A DNA stretch of 64,000 nt from Kribbella sandramycini (GTDB lineage Bacteria > Actinomycetota > Actinomycetes > Propionibacteriales > Kribbellaceae): positions 310,001 to 374,000 of the forward strand of contig NZ_JABJRC010000004.1 of NCBI RefSeq assembly GCF_013131805.1, written 5' to 3'. Each line of letters opens with the position of its first letter. Positions within the stretch are counted from its first letter, which is position 1. This document shows positions 7,328-15,339 of the stretch, one piece after another. The notes beneath the pieces were generated by a model that searched no databases, was not told the DNA's origin, and saw only the letters and a program-made list of their open reading frames with translations. The position numbers were made by a program, and so were the translations under genes.

Positions 7328-8767
7328 ATGAGTGAGCAGGTGGAGTCGCGCGGGTTCGCGGTGGAGAGCAACGGGCTGAACGTGATCGCGGACGCCGATC
7401 GGAAGGGGCGGCCGAGTCAGCTGTTCTGGCCGTGGTTCGGGGCGAACGTTTCGGTGCTCGGGTTGAGCTACGGGGCGTTCGCGCTCGATTTCGGGATCTC
7501 GTTCTGGCAGGCGGTCGGGGCCGGGCTGGTCGGGATCGTGTTCTCGTTCCTGCTCTGCGGGTTGATCTCGCTCGCGGGTAAACGGGGTTCGGCGCCGACG
7601 CTGGTGCTCAGCCGGGCGGCGTTCGGCGTCCGGGGGAACAAGCTGCCCTCGCTCGTGGCGTGGCTGCTGACGGTCGGGTGGGAGACCGTGCTGACGATCC
7701 TCGCGACGCTCGCCACCGCGACGGTGTTCGAACGGCTCGGCTGGGGCGGCGGGGCGATCACGAAGGTGGTCGCGTTGCTGGTGGTCGGCGTCCTGATCGT
7801 CGCGTGCGGGGTGCTCGGCTTCGACCTGATCATGCGCGCGCAGACGATCATCACCGTGGTCACCGGCGTCCTGACGATCGTCTACATCGCGCTGGTCGCG
7901 GAGAAGATCCACTGGAACATGGTGTCGACGCTGCCGAGCGGATCGAGCCAGCAGGTGCTCGGCGCGCTCGTCTTCCTGATGACCGGCTTCGGCCTCGGCT
8001 GGGTGAACGCGGCCGCCGACTACTCCCGCTACCTGCCGCGCCAGTCCTCCAGCCGCGGCGTCGTCGGCTGGACGACGTTCGGCGGATCGGTCGCGCCGAT
8101 CGTGCTGCTGCTGTTCGGCCTGCTGCTGGCCGGCTCGTCCGCCGACCTCAGCAAGGCGATCGCGGGCGATCCGATCGGCGCGCTCGCGGCCGCGCTGCCG
8201 ACGTGGTTCCTGGTGCCGTTCGTGCTCGTCGCGGTCCTCGGGCTGGTGGGCGGCGCCGTCCTCGACATCTACTCGTCGGGTCTGGCGCTGCTGTCGATCG
8301 GTCTGCCCGCGCCGCGGTACGTCGCCGCGCTCATCGACGGGCTGGTGATGATCGCGGGCACGATCTACGTCGTGTTCTTCGGGGACGAGTTCCTCGGCCA
8401 GTTCCAGGGCTTCCTGATCACGCTCGGCGTCCCGATCGCGGCCTGGTGCGGGATCATGCTGGCCGATATCGCGAGCCGGCGCCGCGACTACGCCGAGGCC
8501 GATCTGTTCGACCGGCGCGGCCGGTACGGCGACGTCCGCTGGCTGCCGGTCGGGACGATGATCGTTGCCACTGGCATCGGTTGGGGGCTGGTAACGAGTT
8601 CGGCGGCGTCCTGGCTGACCTGGCAGGGGTATCTGCTCGGGCCGCTCGGCGGGAAGGATGGGCCGTGGGCCTATGCGAACCTCGGCGTCCTGTTCGCCCT
8701 GGTGCTCGGGTTCGCCGTCCAGCTCGTCGCCGGTGCGTCCTCCGTCCGCCGCCAGGAAGCTGTCTGA
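7328..8767 (+). CDS. NCS1-family purine/cytosine permease
   Basis: Membrane transporter of 479 residues with about 12 hydrophobic helices, in the nucleobase:cation symporter-1 family (cytosine, purines, allantoin, hydantoins). Family features include the start FWPWFGANVSVLGLSYGAFAL, the LVLSRAAFGVRGNKLPSLVAWL segment after helix 2-3, and GFGLGWVNAAADYSRYLPR in the middle. A GGGGAGACGCG stretch provides a ribosome site just before the ATG. The GntR gene begins 2 bases after its stop, so the two form an operon. The substrate is not determinable; cytosine/purine type is the best guess. Confidence 0.88.
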   Translation: MSEQVESRGFAVESNGLNVIADADRKGRPSQLFWPWFGANVSVLGLSYGAFALDFGISFWQAVGAGLVGIVFSFLLCGLISLAGKRGSAPTLVLSRAAFGVRGNKLPSLVAWLLTVGWETVLTILATLATATVFERLGWGGGAITKVVALLVVGVLIVACGVLGFDLIMRAQTIITVVTGVLTIVYIALVAEKIHWNMVSTLPSGSSQQVLGALVFLMTGFGLGWVNAAADYSRYLPRQSSSRGVVGWTTFGGSVAPIVLLLFGLLLAGSSADLSKAIAGDPIGALAAALPTWFLVPFVLVAVLGLVGGAVLDIYSSGLALLSIGLPAPRYVAALIDGLVMIAGTIYVVFFGDEFLGQFQGFLITLGVPIAAWCGIMLADIASRRRDYAEADLFDRRGRYGDVRWLPVGTMIVATGIGWGLVTSSAASWLTWQGYLLGPLGGKDGPWAYANLGVLFALVLGFAVQLVAGASSVRRQEAV

Positions 8768-8769
8768 CA

Positions 8770-9462
8770 GTGCCGGAAGGGCTCAAACACGAGCGCGTAG
8801 CCGCCGTACTGGATCGGGAGGTGCGGGCCGGTCTGGTGCGGCGGGGCGCACGGTTGCCGGGGGAGGTCGAGCTGGCGCGCCGGTTCGGCGTCAGCCGGAA
8901 CACGGTGCGCGCCGCGCTGGCGATTCTGGCGCGGGAGGGGCTGATCAGCACGCGCAGCGGGAAGGGTTCGTTCGCGGCCTTCGACGGGCGGCCGCTCGAC
9001 GGTCGCCTCGGCTGGACGCACGCGCCCGCCGACCCGGTGCTGGACGTCGAGTCCCGGACGATCCGGATCGCGCACGAGCGGACGTCGCACCGCTCGCTCA
9101 GCACCGAGAAACTGATCGTCATCGAACGGCTCCAGCTCGTCGGCGACACCCCGATCGCCTGGGAGCGCAGCTGGGTGCCCGCGCTCGAGCCGCTCCGCGA
9201 TCTCCCCCGCAAAGGCCTCGTCAACGACTCGATCGCCGTCACCCTCACCCGCGCCGGCCTGCACCCCGACCACTGCAGCCAGCGCCTCCGCACCCGCCCC
9301 CTCACCCCCGCCGAAGCCGCCACACTGGCCCGCTCCCCCGGCGTCCCCTTCCTGCACACCGAACGCACCAGCTGGACCGCCGACGACCGTTTCGCCGAAC
9401 ACGCCGAATGTCTCCTCGACCCGGCTCACTACGAACTCACCCTCGACTACGGCACCGCCTAA
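8770..9462 (+). CDS. GntR-family transcriptional regulator (HutC-like)
   Basis: DNA-binding regulator of 230 residues starting at GTG 8770, 2 bases after the permease stop. Residues 1-70 are a winged helix-turn-helix of GntR type (RLPGEVELARRFGVSRNTVR, then LAREGLISTRSGKGSF). The rest resembles a UTRA ligand-binding domain: ERLQLVGDTPIAWERSWVPA and the closing FAEHAECLLDPAHYEL. It probably represses its own permease operon in response to the transported compound or a derivative. The inverted repeat at 7296-7307 is a candidate site. Confidence 0.88.
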   Translation: MPEGLKHERVAAVLDREVRAGLVRRGARLPGEVELARRFGVSRNTVRAALAILAREGLISTRSGKGSFAAFDGRPLDGRLGWTHAPADPVLDVESRTIRIAHERTSHRSLSTEKLIVIERLQLVGDTPIAWERSWVPALEPLRDLPRKGLVNDSIAVTLTRAGLHPDHCSQRLRTRPLTPAEAATLARSPGVPFLHTERTSWTADDRFAEHAECLLDPAHYELTLDYGTA

Positions 9463-9558
9463 GTACGCCCGAACGGGTCGTCTAGGGAGTTGTGCTGATG
9501 TGGCTCGGGGGCTCAGGCGCGCACGGTGGGGGCATCGACCAGCTCTCCGGAGGAGACG

Positions 9559-9717
9559 ATGTTTCCGTACAGCAGTGACGCGGTGATGGCTGAGGCTCGG
9601 TATCGGCAGGAGAAGTTGCGGCGGGAGTACCAGCGGCCCGGCCGGTTGTGGCGTAAGGCGAAGGCGCGGCGGGTGGAGCCGTGCGCCCCGGAGCTCCGGG
9701 CTCGTCCCGCGATGTGA
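9559..9717 (+). CDS. Small basic protein 1 of a tandem three-gene family
   Basis: 52 residues, unknown function. The start ATG 9559 has a strong ribosome site (GGAGGAGACG) and is aligned with the starts of the next two genes. The N-terminal core (MAEARYRQEKLRREYQRPGR) matches the others: a short helix with alternating acidic and basic residues followed by an arginine-rich tail. No signal peptide, membrane segment or cysteine pair is seen apart from one cysteine near the end. A strong hairpin follows at 9751-9784. Treated as a real gene because three paralogues sit in a row, each with its own ribosome site. Confidence 0.7.
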   Translation: MFPYSSDAVMAEARYRQEKLRREYQRPGRLWRKAKARRVEPCAPELRARPAM

Positions 9718-9750
9718 GTTCGCAAATCCCAAGAGTCCCTTGAAGTACCG

Positions 9751-9784
9751 GCGCGGCCGGCTCCAGCACAGGAGCCGGCCGCGC
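9751..9784 (+). terminator. Strong hairpin after small gene 1
   Basis: A perfect 14-bp inverted repeat (9751-9764 with 9771-9784) around a 6-base loop AGCACA, all G/C-rich, with no clear T tract after it. It is placed 33 bases after the stop of small gene 1, so it most likely works as a terminator or protects the mRNA end. Confidence 0.7.
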
Positions 9785-9799
9785 GGTCGTTGGTTGGCT

Positions 9800-9818
9800 C
9801 CTTAGGAGGGTCCTAAGG
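9800..9818. promoter_or_regulatory. Inverted repeat ahead of small gene 2
   Basis: CCTTAGGA and TCCTAAGG, separated by GGG, form a perfect 8-bp inverted repeat about 110 bases ahead of small gene 2. The right arm also contains TAAGGAGG, a perfect match to the 16S rRNA 3' end. It may be an operator, or a structure that hides a ribosome-binding sequence. Confidence 0.4.
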
Positions 9819-9926
9819 AGGCCTGAGGACCGGGGATAGGGAGGAGTTCGGATGTGCGGGGTCACCTCAGGCGAGCAGATTTACACCTGTCGGCAGGGAG
9901 CCGGCACCGCGAAGACGGAGGAACAC

Positions 9927-10058
9927 ATGTTCAGCAACACCGCATCGGTCCAGGCCGAGATCGCCTACCGCAAGGAGCGCCTCGCCCGGGACTTCCGGAC
10001 GCACCGTACGACGAGCGGCCGGCGCACTTTCGCCCACCTGTTCACCCGGAAAGCCTGA
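9927..10058 (+). CDS. Small basic protein 2 of a tandem three-gene family
   Basis: 43 residues, unknown function. It begins MFSNTASVQAEIAYRKERLA and ends in an arginine/threonine-rich tail. The MF start, the QAEIAYRKER helix and the following R-DFR match small proteins 1 and 3. Ribosome site GGAGGAACAC precedes ATG 9927. An in-frame ATG at 9852, also preceded by GGGAGGAG, would add 25 residues without similarity to the paralogues; the shorter start is preferred by alignment. Confidence 0.7.
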   Translation: MFSNTASVQAEIAYRKERLARDFRTHRTTSGRRTFAHLFTRKA

Positions 10059-10073
10059 GGGGAGGAAACCACC

Positions 10074-10238
10074 ATGTTCATGACTCAGCAGACCATTCAG
10101 GCCGAGACCGCCTGGCGCCGTGAGCGGACCACGCGTCTGTTCCGGAAGACCGCGCGCCGGGTGCAGCCGGCCGAGCAGGCCGCCAAGCCCGCTCCGCGGC
10201 ACGCGCGCCGGGCCCTGCGACCCACCACGGTCGCGTGA
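10074..10238 (+). CDS. Small basic protein 3 of a tandem three-gene family
   Basis: 54 residues, unknown function, 15 bases after small gene 2 and preceded by GGGGAGGAAACCACC. It begins MFMTQQTIQAETAWRRERTT, again with the QAE-A-(Y/W)R-xER helix, and ends in an alanine/arginine/proline-rich basic tail resembling a nucleic-acid-binding tail. A terminator follows at 10280-10320. Genes 2 and 3 are surely co-transcribed. Confidence 0.72.
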   Translation: MFMTQQTIQAETAWRRERTTRLFRKTARRVQPAEQAAKPAPRHARRALRPTTVA

Positions 10239-10279
10239 TCACCACAGCGACCGCCCGTCAGGACGCGGTCACCGCAAGC

Positions 10280-10320
10280 GCCGTCCCCGACCGGGAACAC
10301 TCGGTCGCGGACGGCGTTTT
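10280..10320 (+). terminator. Intrinsic terminator after the small-protein genes
   Basis: A 14-base stem (10280-10293 with 10302-10315, one mismatch) with an 8-base loop, followed by GTTTT and a G/T-rich stretch. It separates the small-protein genes from the LuxR-type gene at 10382. Confidence 0.72.
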
Positions 10321-10381
10321 GGTTGCCGTTGGCGATCATCGGACGGGCTGCCGTCGATTTGTGTCGGCTCCAGGGGCGAAG

Positions 10382-13297
10382 ATGGACAACGTGCCTTGGA
10401 CCTCGACACCTCTCGTCGGCCGCTCGACCGAGATGGCCACCCTGATCAGCGCCGTCGACGACGCCAAAACGCGTCGGGCCGGCGCCGTCCTGCTGTCCGG
10501 GGACGCCGGGGTCGGCAAGACCCGGCTGCTCGACGAGGTGGCGACGGGGGCCCATGAGCGCGGCTTCGGCGTCCTGGTCGGGCACTGCACCGATTTCGGG
10601 GACGCCGGGCTGCCCTTCCTCGCCTTCTCGGAGATCTTCGGCCGCCTGGCCGGGGAGCGGCCCGACCTGGTCGAGAGCGTTCTGAAGAACTTCCCCGCGA
10701 TCGGCCGGCTCCTGCCGACGCACCGGTTGATCGGCGCGCAGCCCGTCGCCCAGGAGGGTCAGCTCGACCGGGCCGCCCTGTTCGACGCCGTGCTCGGCGC
10801 GTTCACCGCGCTGTCCGCCAGCGAGCCGCTGGTCGTGATCGTCGAGGACGCCCACTGGGCCGACGACTCCACCCGGGATCTGATCGGCTTCCTGATCACC
10901 CGACTGACCTCGCAGCGGCTGGCGCTGATCGTCTCCTACCGCAGCGACGACCTGCACCGCCGGCATCCGCTGCGCCGTCCGATCGCCGAGTGGTCCCGCA
11001 ATCCGCGCGTACGCCGGGTCAACGTCCTCCCGCTGGACGCCGCCGAATCGCGTTCACTGCTCGATTCACTCGTCACCGAACCGCTGTCGGAGACCGAAGT
11101 CCGCCGAATCCTCGAACGCGCGGGCGGCAACGCGTTCTTCACCGAGGAGCTGGTCGCCGCTGCCTCGATGGGCGACGGCGACGCCGTCCCGCCGGATCTG
11201 GCCGACCTGCTGCTCGTCCGCCTCGACCCGCTGTCGGACGACGCCCGTCAGGTCGCGCGCGTGATCGCCGTCGCCGGACGCCGCGTCCCGCACACCCTGC
11301 TGACCACGGTCGCCGGCCTGCCCGACCGCCAGCTCGACCAGGCGCTGCGCGAGCTGATCGACGCGCACATCATCGACGTCCCAGGTAACGCCAGCTACTA
11401 CTTCCGCCACGCGCTGCTGGCCGAGGCCGTGTACGACGATCTGCTGCCCGGTGAGCGCGTTCGGCAGCACGCGGCGTACGTCCAAGCCTTGAAGGACCAG
11501 ACCGTCGCGGGGACGGCGGCCGAGCTCGCGGGCCACGCGACGCGCTCCCACGACCTGGCGACGGCGTTCGAGGCGCGCGTCCGGGCCGGTCAGGAGGCGC
11601 TGACCGTCGCCGCGCCGCAGGAGGGGCTCAAGCACTACGAGATGGCGCTGGAGCTGTTCCCGAACGCCGCCCCCGACAACACCATCGACAAGACCTGGCT
11701 GATCGCCGAGACCGCGCTCGCGGCCACGCTGTCCTCACAGCATCTGCGCGGCGTCAAACTGCTCCGCAAGGCACTCGCCGATCTCCCTCCGGATGCGCCG
11801 AAGCTGCAGCGCGCCCAACTGCTGCTCCCGCTCGCGGATATCGCGCTGATCATCGACCAGGACCAAGAGGCCAACGAAGCCGCGACACAAGCGCTCAAGC
11901 AGGTCGCCGACGAGCCGTCGACCCCGTTCAAGGCCCAGATCGCCTCGCTGTACGCGCGGGTCTCGGCCGGCCTCGGCCGGTCGATGGAGGCCGAGCGCTG
12001 GGCGCACAAGGCGCTCGAGATCGCCCGCGAGGCCGGTGAGGAGTCTGCCGCCGAGGACGCCGGGATCACGCTCGCCCAGCTGCGCCGGCGCGCCGGCGAC
12101 CCGGCGACGGCCACCAAACAGATGGAGGAGGCCGCCGTCCGCGCCCAACTGGCCGGGGATGCCGCGGCCGAGGTGCGCAGCCGGTTCCTGCTCGGCTCGA
12201 TCCAGTACGAGGAAGGCGATCTGGAGTCCGCGAAGACCACCTTCGCCGTCACCTGCCAGCGCGCCGGTGAGCTGGGCCGCCAGTGGGCGGCGTACGGGTT
12301 CGACGCGCGGCGAATGCTCGCGCTCACCCAGTTCACCCTGGGCGATTGGGACGGCGTCGCCACGACGACCCGGACCGATTCCGGTACGCCGGGGGCGTCG
12401 GCGGCCGCATTGCGCGCCGTCGAGGCCAACGTTCGCGGAGCCCGCGGGGACACCGCGGTCGCCGAAGAGCTGGTGATGCTGCGCAAGTGGTGGGATCTGG
12501 ACGTGCTGGTCCCGGTCATCGGTTTGCAGCCGGCCGTCGAGGCGTACCTGGAGCTCGATCGGATCCCGGACGCGGAGAAGCTGATCAAGGATGTCACCGC
12601 CCTGTGCGCGGATATCTTCCAAACCGATCTGTTCACCGGCCGGGTCCGGTTCTCGACGCTGGCGCTGCAGGTGCTCTGCCACCGCGCGGTCGGGGAGCCG
12701 TCGGCCGCGAAGGAGCTGGTCGAGCGCGGCGCCGAGCTGGTCGCGATCGGGCAGGAGACCGCGGAGAAAGGGCTGCCGCCGGGCCGCCTGCTCGGCGTCG
12801 AAGGGCTGGCCTGGTTGTCGCGGCTCGAGGCCGAATGGGAGCGGCTGCGCTGGCTGACCGGGATCGATCCGCCGTCACCGGAGGAGCATGTCGCGGTGTG
12901 GCGGCGTACGGCGGAGGCGTTCGGCTACGGCTATGTGTACGAGGAGGCGTGGTCGCGAGCTCGGTTGTCCGACGCGTTCCGCGCGGCCGGTCGCGTTGCC
13001 GAGGCCAACGAGCAGGCGACACTGGCCGCCGAGACCGCGCGCCGGCTGGGGGCGAAGTCCCTGCTCGAAGCGCTCGGCGGCGATGGCCCGGGAGCCGGCG
13101 GCACCGCGCTGACCGCGCGGGAGACCGAGGTGCTCAAGCTGCTCGCCGAGGGCCGCACGAACCGGCAGCTGGCCCGCGAGTTGTACATCAGCGAGAAGAC
13201 GGTCAGCGTGCACGTGTCGAACATCCTCGGCAAGCTCGGCGTCCGCTCCCGGACGGAGGCCGCCGCGGTGGCCAGGCGGGACGGCCTCCTCGCCTAA
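10382..13297 (+). CDS. LAL-type LuxR-family regulator with N-terminal AAA ATPase
   Basis: Large ATP-dependent transcriptional activator of 971 residues. ATG 10382 gives the standard start (PLVGRSTEMATLISAVDDA). Walker A is GDAGVGKT at residues 40-47, and Walker B is in LVVIVEDAHWADD. Residues ~400-880 are alpha-helical TPR-like repeats. The C-terminal ~65 residues are a LuxR helix-turn-helix (LTARETEVLKLLAEGRTNRQ, then YISEKTVSVHVSNILGKLGV). LAL proteins usually activate nearby pathway genes; the closest candidates are the three small genes just upstream, but no direct link is visible. Earlier in-frame starts exist upstream, without ribosome sites. Confidence 0.92.
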   Translation: MDNVPWTSTPLVGRSTEMATLISAVDDAKTRRAGAVLLSGDAGVGKTRLLDEVATGAHERGFGVLVGHCTDFGDAGLPFLAFSEIFGRLAGERPDLVESVLKNFPAIGRLLPTHRLIGAQPVAQEGQLDRAALFDAVLGAFTALSASEPLVVIVEDAHWADDSTRDLIGFLITRLTSQRLALIVSYRSDDLHRRHPLRRPIAEWSRNPRVRRVNVLPLDAAESRSLLDSLVTEPLSETEVRRILERAGGNAFFTEELVAAASMGDGDAVPPDLADLLLVRLDPLSDDARQVARVIAVAGRRVPHTLLTTVAGLPDRQLDQALRELIDAHIIDVPGNASYYFRHALLAEAVYDDLLPGERVRQHAAYVQALKDQTVAGTAAELAGHATRSHDLATAFEARVRAGQEALTVAAPQEGLKHYEMALELFPNAAPDNTIDKTWLIAETALAATLSSQHLRGVKLLRKALADLPPDAPKLQRAQLLLPLADIALIIDQDQEANEAATQALKQVADEPSTPFKAQIASLYARVSAGLGRSMEAERWAHKALEIAREAGEESAAEDAGITLAQLRRRAGDPATATKQMEEAAVRAQLAGDAAAEVRSRFLLGSIQYEEGDLESAKTTFAVTCQRAGELGRQWAAYGFDARRMLALTQFTLGDWDGVATTTRTDSGTPGASAAALRAVEANVRGARGDTAVAEELVMLRKWWDLDVLVPVIGLQPAVEAYLELDRIPDAEKLIKDVTALCADIFQTDLFTGRVRFSTLALQVLCHRAVGEPSAAKELVERGAELVAIGQETAEKGLPPGRLLGVEGLAWLSRLEAEWERLRWLTGIDPPSPEEHVAVWRRTAEAFGYGYVYEEAWSRARLSDAFRAAGRVAEANEQATLAAETARRLGAKSLLEALGGDGPGAGGTALTARETEVLKLLAEGRTNRQLARELYISEKTVSVHVSNILGKLGVRSRTEAAAVARRDGLLA

Positions 13298-13301
13298 ACG
13301 G

Positions 13302-13382
13302 CTGACCCAGCACACGCAGTTGCCGTACACAAGCGACTGATCCAGCACCCTCGGTTGCTGCATCGAACGACTGACCCAGCAC
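13302..13382. repeat. Three short direct repeats after the LAL regulator
   Basis: CTGACCCAGCAC occurs at 13302 and 13371, with the variant CTGATCCAGCAC at 13337, giving a period of 34-35 bases. Weaker similarity covers the spacers (CAGTTGCCGTA versus CGGTTGCTGCA). Three units are too few and too divergent for a CRISPR; function unknown. Confidence 0.6.
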
Positions 13383-13390
13383 AGAAAGTG

Positions 13391-13436
13391 CACCGCTCAC
13401 GAACGGCGCTGTGCGGGCCACCGATCGTGAGCGGTG
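13391..13436. terminator. Hairpin-forming inverted repeat after the LAL regulator
   Basis: A perfect 12-bp inverted repeat: CACCGCTCACGA at 13391-13402 and TCGTGAGCGGTG at 13425-13436, with a 22-base loop. It lies between the plus-strand regulator gene and the minus-strand small membrane protein gene, where a two-way terminator would be expected. There is no T tract. Confidence 0.5.
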
Positions 13437-13494
13437 CTGGGCGGAGCCCGGGTGGGGACCGGGCATTCCACGTCCTGGCGCGCAGCCAGGGCTG

Positions 13495-13695
13495 CTAGCC
13501 GTGCTTTCGGCGCCGTCCGGGCTCGGGCTGGAGGCGGCCGGCCCGCCGGGTGGCCAGCTCGTCGGCCGGAGCCGGCGGACGATCGATCCGCGTGATGTCG
13601 TCGAAGACGTGCTGTGCGTGCCGCATCCGGGTCAGCAGGTAGACCAGGAAGGCAGCCGTGAGGACTCCGATTACTACCCAGAGTTGCCAGTTCAT
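13495..13695 (-). CDS. Small single-pass membrane protein
   Basis: 66 residues, unknown function. Residues 4-22 (QLWVVIGVLTAAFLVYLLT) form one membrane helix at the very N-terminus, followed by a charged cytosolic part rich in arginine and proline (RMRHAQHVFDDITRIDRPPA). The composition looks like a real short membrane protein rather than a chance frame. The ribosome site is weak. A 232-base non-coding stretch lies on its upstream side (13696-13927), and I see no other gene in it. Confidence 0.55.
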   Translation of the reverse strand: MNWQLWVVIGVLTAAFLVYLLTRMRHAQHVFDDITRIDRPPAPADELATRRAGRLQPEPGRRRKHG

Positions 13696-13927
13696 GGCCT
13701 CACCGCCCTGTACGTGTCCCGTACCGCCGCGTAATCACGATAACCGCGAATCGACCCGTTGGCGACAGTGCGGACGCAGTCCGTTAACGGGATGCGCAAT
13801 TGTTGCCTGGCGCAATCACATACGGTGATCGGGCAACCACCAGATCGTTGCCGGAAGCTGACGATCCGTCACCTCTCGCCTTACGAGACCCTTCCGATCA
13901 CCAATACGCAGCGCAACCGAAATCGGT

Positions 13928-14284
13928 TCAGGTCCAGCGCAGAACGCCCTTGCGGTAGGCGTAGAGCAGGCCGACCGCGACGAAGGCCAGGAAGATGAAC
14001 ATCTCGATCAGGGTGGCGACGCCGAGGGCGGCGAAGACGGTCGCCCAGGGGAAGAGGTAGACGGCGTCCACGGCGAAGATGACGTAGAGGTACGCGAACA
14101 GGTAGTACCGGATGTGGACCTGCGCCCACCCCTCGCCGACCGGGTCGACGCCGGACTCGTACGTCGTCAGCTTGCCCGCGGTCGGGTAGGTGACGGTCAG
14201 GGCCTTGTTGAGCGCGAAGGCGCCGATCAGGCCGACGAGGCCGAGCGCCACCACCGCCGCGATGACGCCATAGCTGTCCGACAC
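13928..14284 (-). CDS. nuoA: NADH-quinone oxidoreductase subunit A, second copy
   Basis: Three-helix membrane subunit of complex I, 118 residues. The family loop TYESGVDPVGEGWAQVHIRY is followed by the helix YLFAYLYVIFAVDAVYLFPW with its conserved acidic residue. It is the only canonical gene of the second nuo set outside the 1-6371 block, separated by about 7.5 kb of unrelated genes. It sits just downstream of a lipoprotein gene on the same strand (10-base gap), and close to korAB on the opposite strand. Confidence 0.93.
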   Translation of the reverse strand: MSDSYGVIAAVVALGLVGLIGAFALNKALTVTYPTAGKLTTYESGVDPVGEGWAQVHIRYYLFAYLYVIFAVDAVYLFPWATVFAALGVATLIEMFIFLAFVAVGLLYAYRKGVLRWT

Positions 14285-14294
14285 GGAGGTCAGC

Positions 14295-15125
14295 CTAGTT
14301 GGTGCAGAGCAGGTAGGAGTCGACCGAGATGTAGGGGCCGTACCCGGAGGCGACGTCGGTGACCTGCATCCGCAGCTTCGTGATGCCGAGGATCTTGGCG
14401 GTGAAGTCCGGTTTCTCGGTCTCCATCTTCATCCGGACCGAGGCGATCGCCTTGGCGCGCGGCCCGTTGTGCAGGGAGGCGCGGGCGTCGCCGTCGGTCA
14501 GGTTGCCCAGCCAGGACTTGAAGTGGCTGCAGCCGGTCGAGTCGATCTCGCCCCAGACGAAGCCGCCCTTGTCGGCGAGGAAGTCGGCCTCGGAGCGCCG
14601 GGGCCCCTCGTTCGGCGGGATGACGGTGAGCTGCGGGTTGCCCTTGCCGCCGGAGGCGAGCACACCGCGCTTGAACAGCCCGCGCCAGACGTAGTGGTGG
14701 AACGTGACGACCGAGGACGTCGCCGCCGGGTACGGCGCCTGGGCGTAGACGGCGAGCCGGTAGTCGCGGACCGAGGCCGGCTGCTTGACGGTGACGACGA
14801 CCGTCGTCCCCTTCGAGAGGCCGTAGCCGATCTCCTGCCACTTCTTGGTCGCCGGGTTCAGCTGGTGCAGCCGGATCCGGGTGCCTTCGGCGGGCGCCGG
14901 GACGATCGAGCCGTTGACGGTGATCACGCCGGTGGTTGCGTTACTGGTCTTGATGCCGGTGATCTTCGCGCTCCGGGTCGCGACCGCCGAGGCCGGCTGG
15001 ACGACGGACGTCGTACCGGCCGAGCGGTCGGTGCCGATCGCGGCGTCCGCGGGGGCGATCGGGGCCGCGCAGGCGGTCAGGACGAGCGAGAGGCCGGTGA
15101 GCGCGACCACGAGACGGCGAACCAT
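14295..15125 (-). CDS. Predicted secreted lipoprotein of unknown function
   Basis: 276 residues from ATG 15125. The N-terminus is a lipoprotein signal (VRRLVVALTGLSLVLTAC) with a lipobox cysteine near residue 19. A threonine/serine/alanine-rich linker follows, then beta-rich sequence. Around residues 95-150 there is a repeated-strand region (TRIRLHQLNPATKKWQEIGY). The C-terminal ~80 residues (SWLGNLTDGDARASLHNGPR to YISVDSYLLCTN) loosely resemble jelly-roll carbohydrate-binding domains, but I cannot place it in a family. It is upstream of and probably co-transcribed with nuoA. Confidence 0.72.
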   Translation of the reverse strand: MVRRLVVALTGLSLVLTACAAPIAPADAAIGTDRSAGTTSVVQPASAVATRSAKITGIKTSNATTGVITVNGSIVPAPAEGTRIRLHQLNPATKKWQEIGYGLSKGTTVVVTVKQPASVRDYRLAVYAQAPYPAATSSVVTFHHYVWRGLFKRGVLASGGKGNPQLTVIPPNEGPRRSEADFLADKGGFVWGEIDSTGCSHFKSWLGNLTDGDARASLHNGPRAKAIASVRMKMETEKPDFTAKILGITKLRMQVTDVASGYGPYISVDSYLLCTN

Positions 15126-15339
15126 GGAGGACACCCTGCCCCGTGGTGCTCCGGCTCCGCAAGCGAGCGGCTGCTCTGGGTGACGGCATGGGTGCACAGA
15201 TACCGGCCCTTCGGCACCCCGTCCCAGGCTGTGGACGGCACGGCTCGTCCGTGTTTCCGCGCGGACGGCGAACTAATATTGGGGTTACCGCCCTGCCCTG
15301 GGGGGACCGGTTCGCGCCGGCCCAAGCGCCGACTTGGAG

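Noticed and set aside
13302..13382. Possible miniature CRISPR or iteron array
   Set aside because: Only three 12-base units with degenerate spacers, no cas or replication gene nearby.
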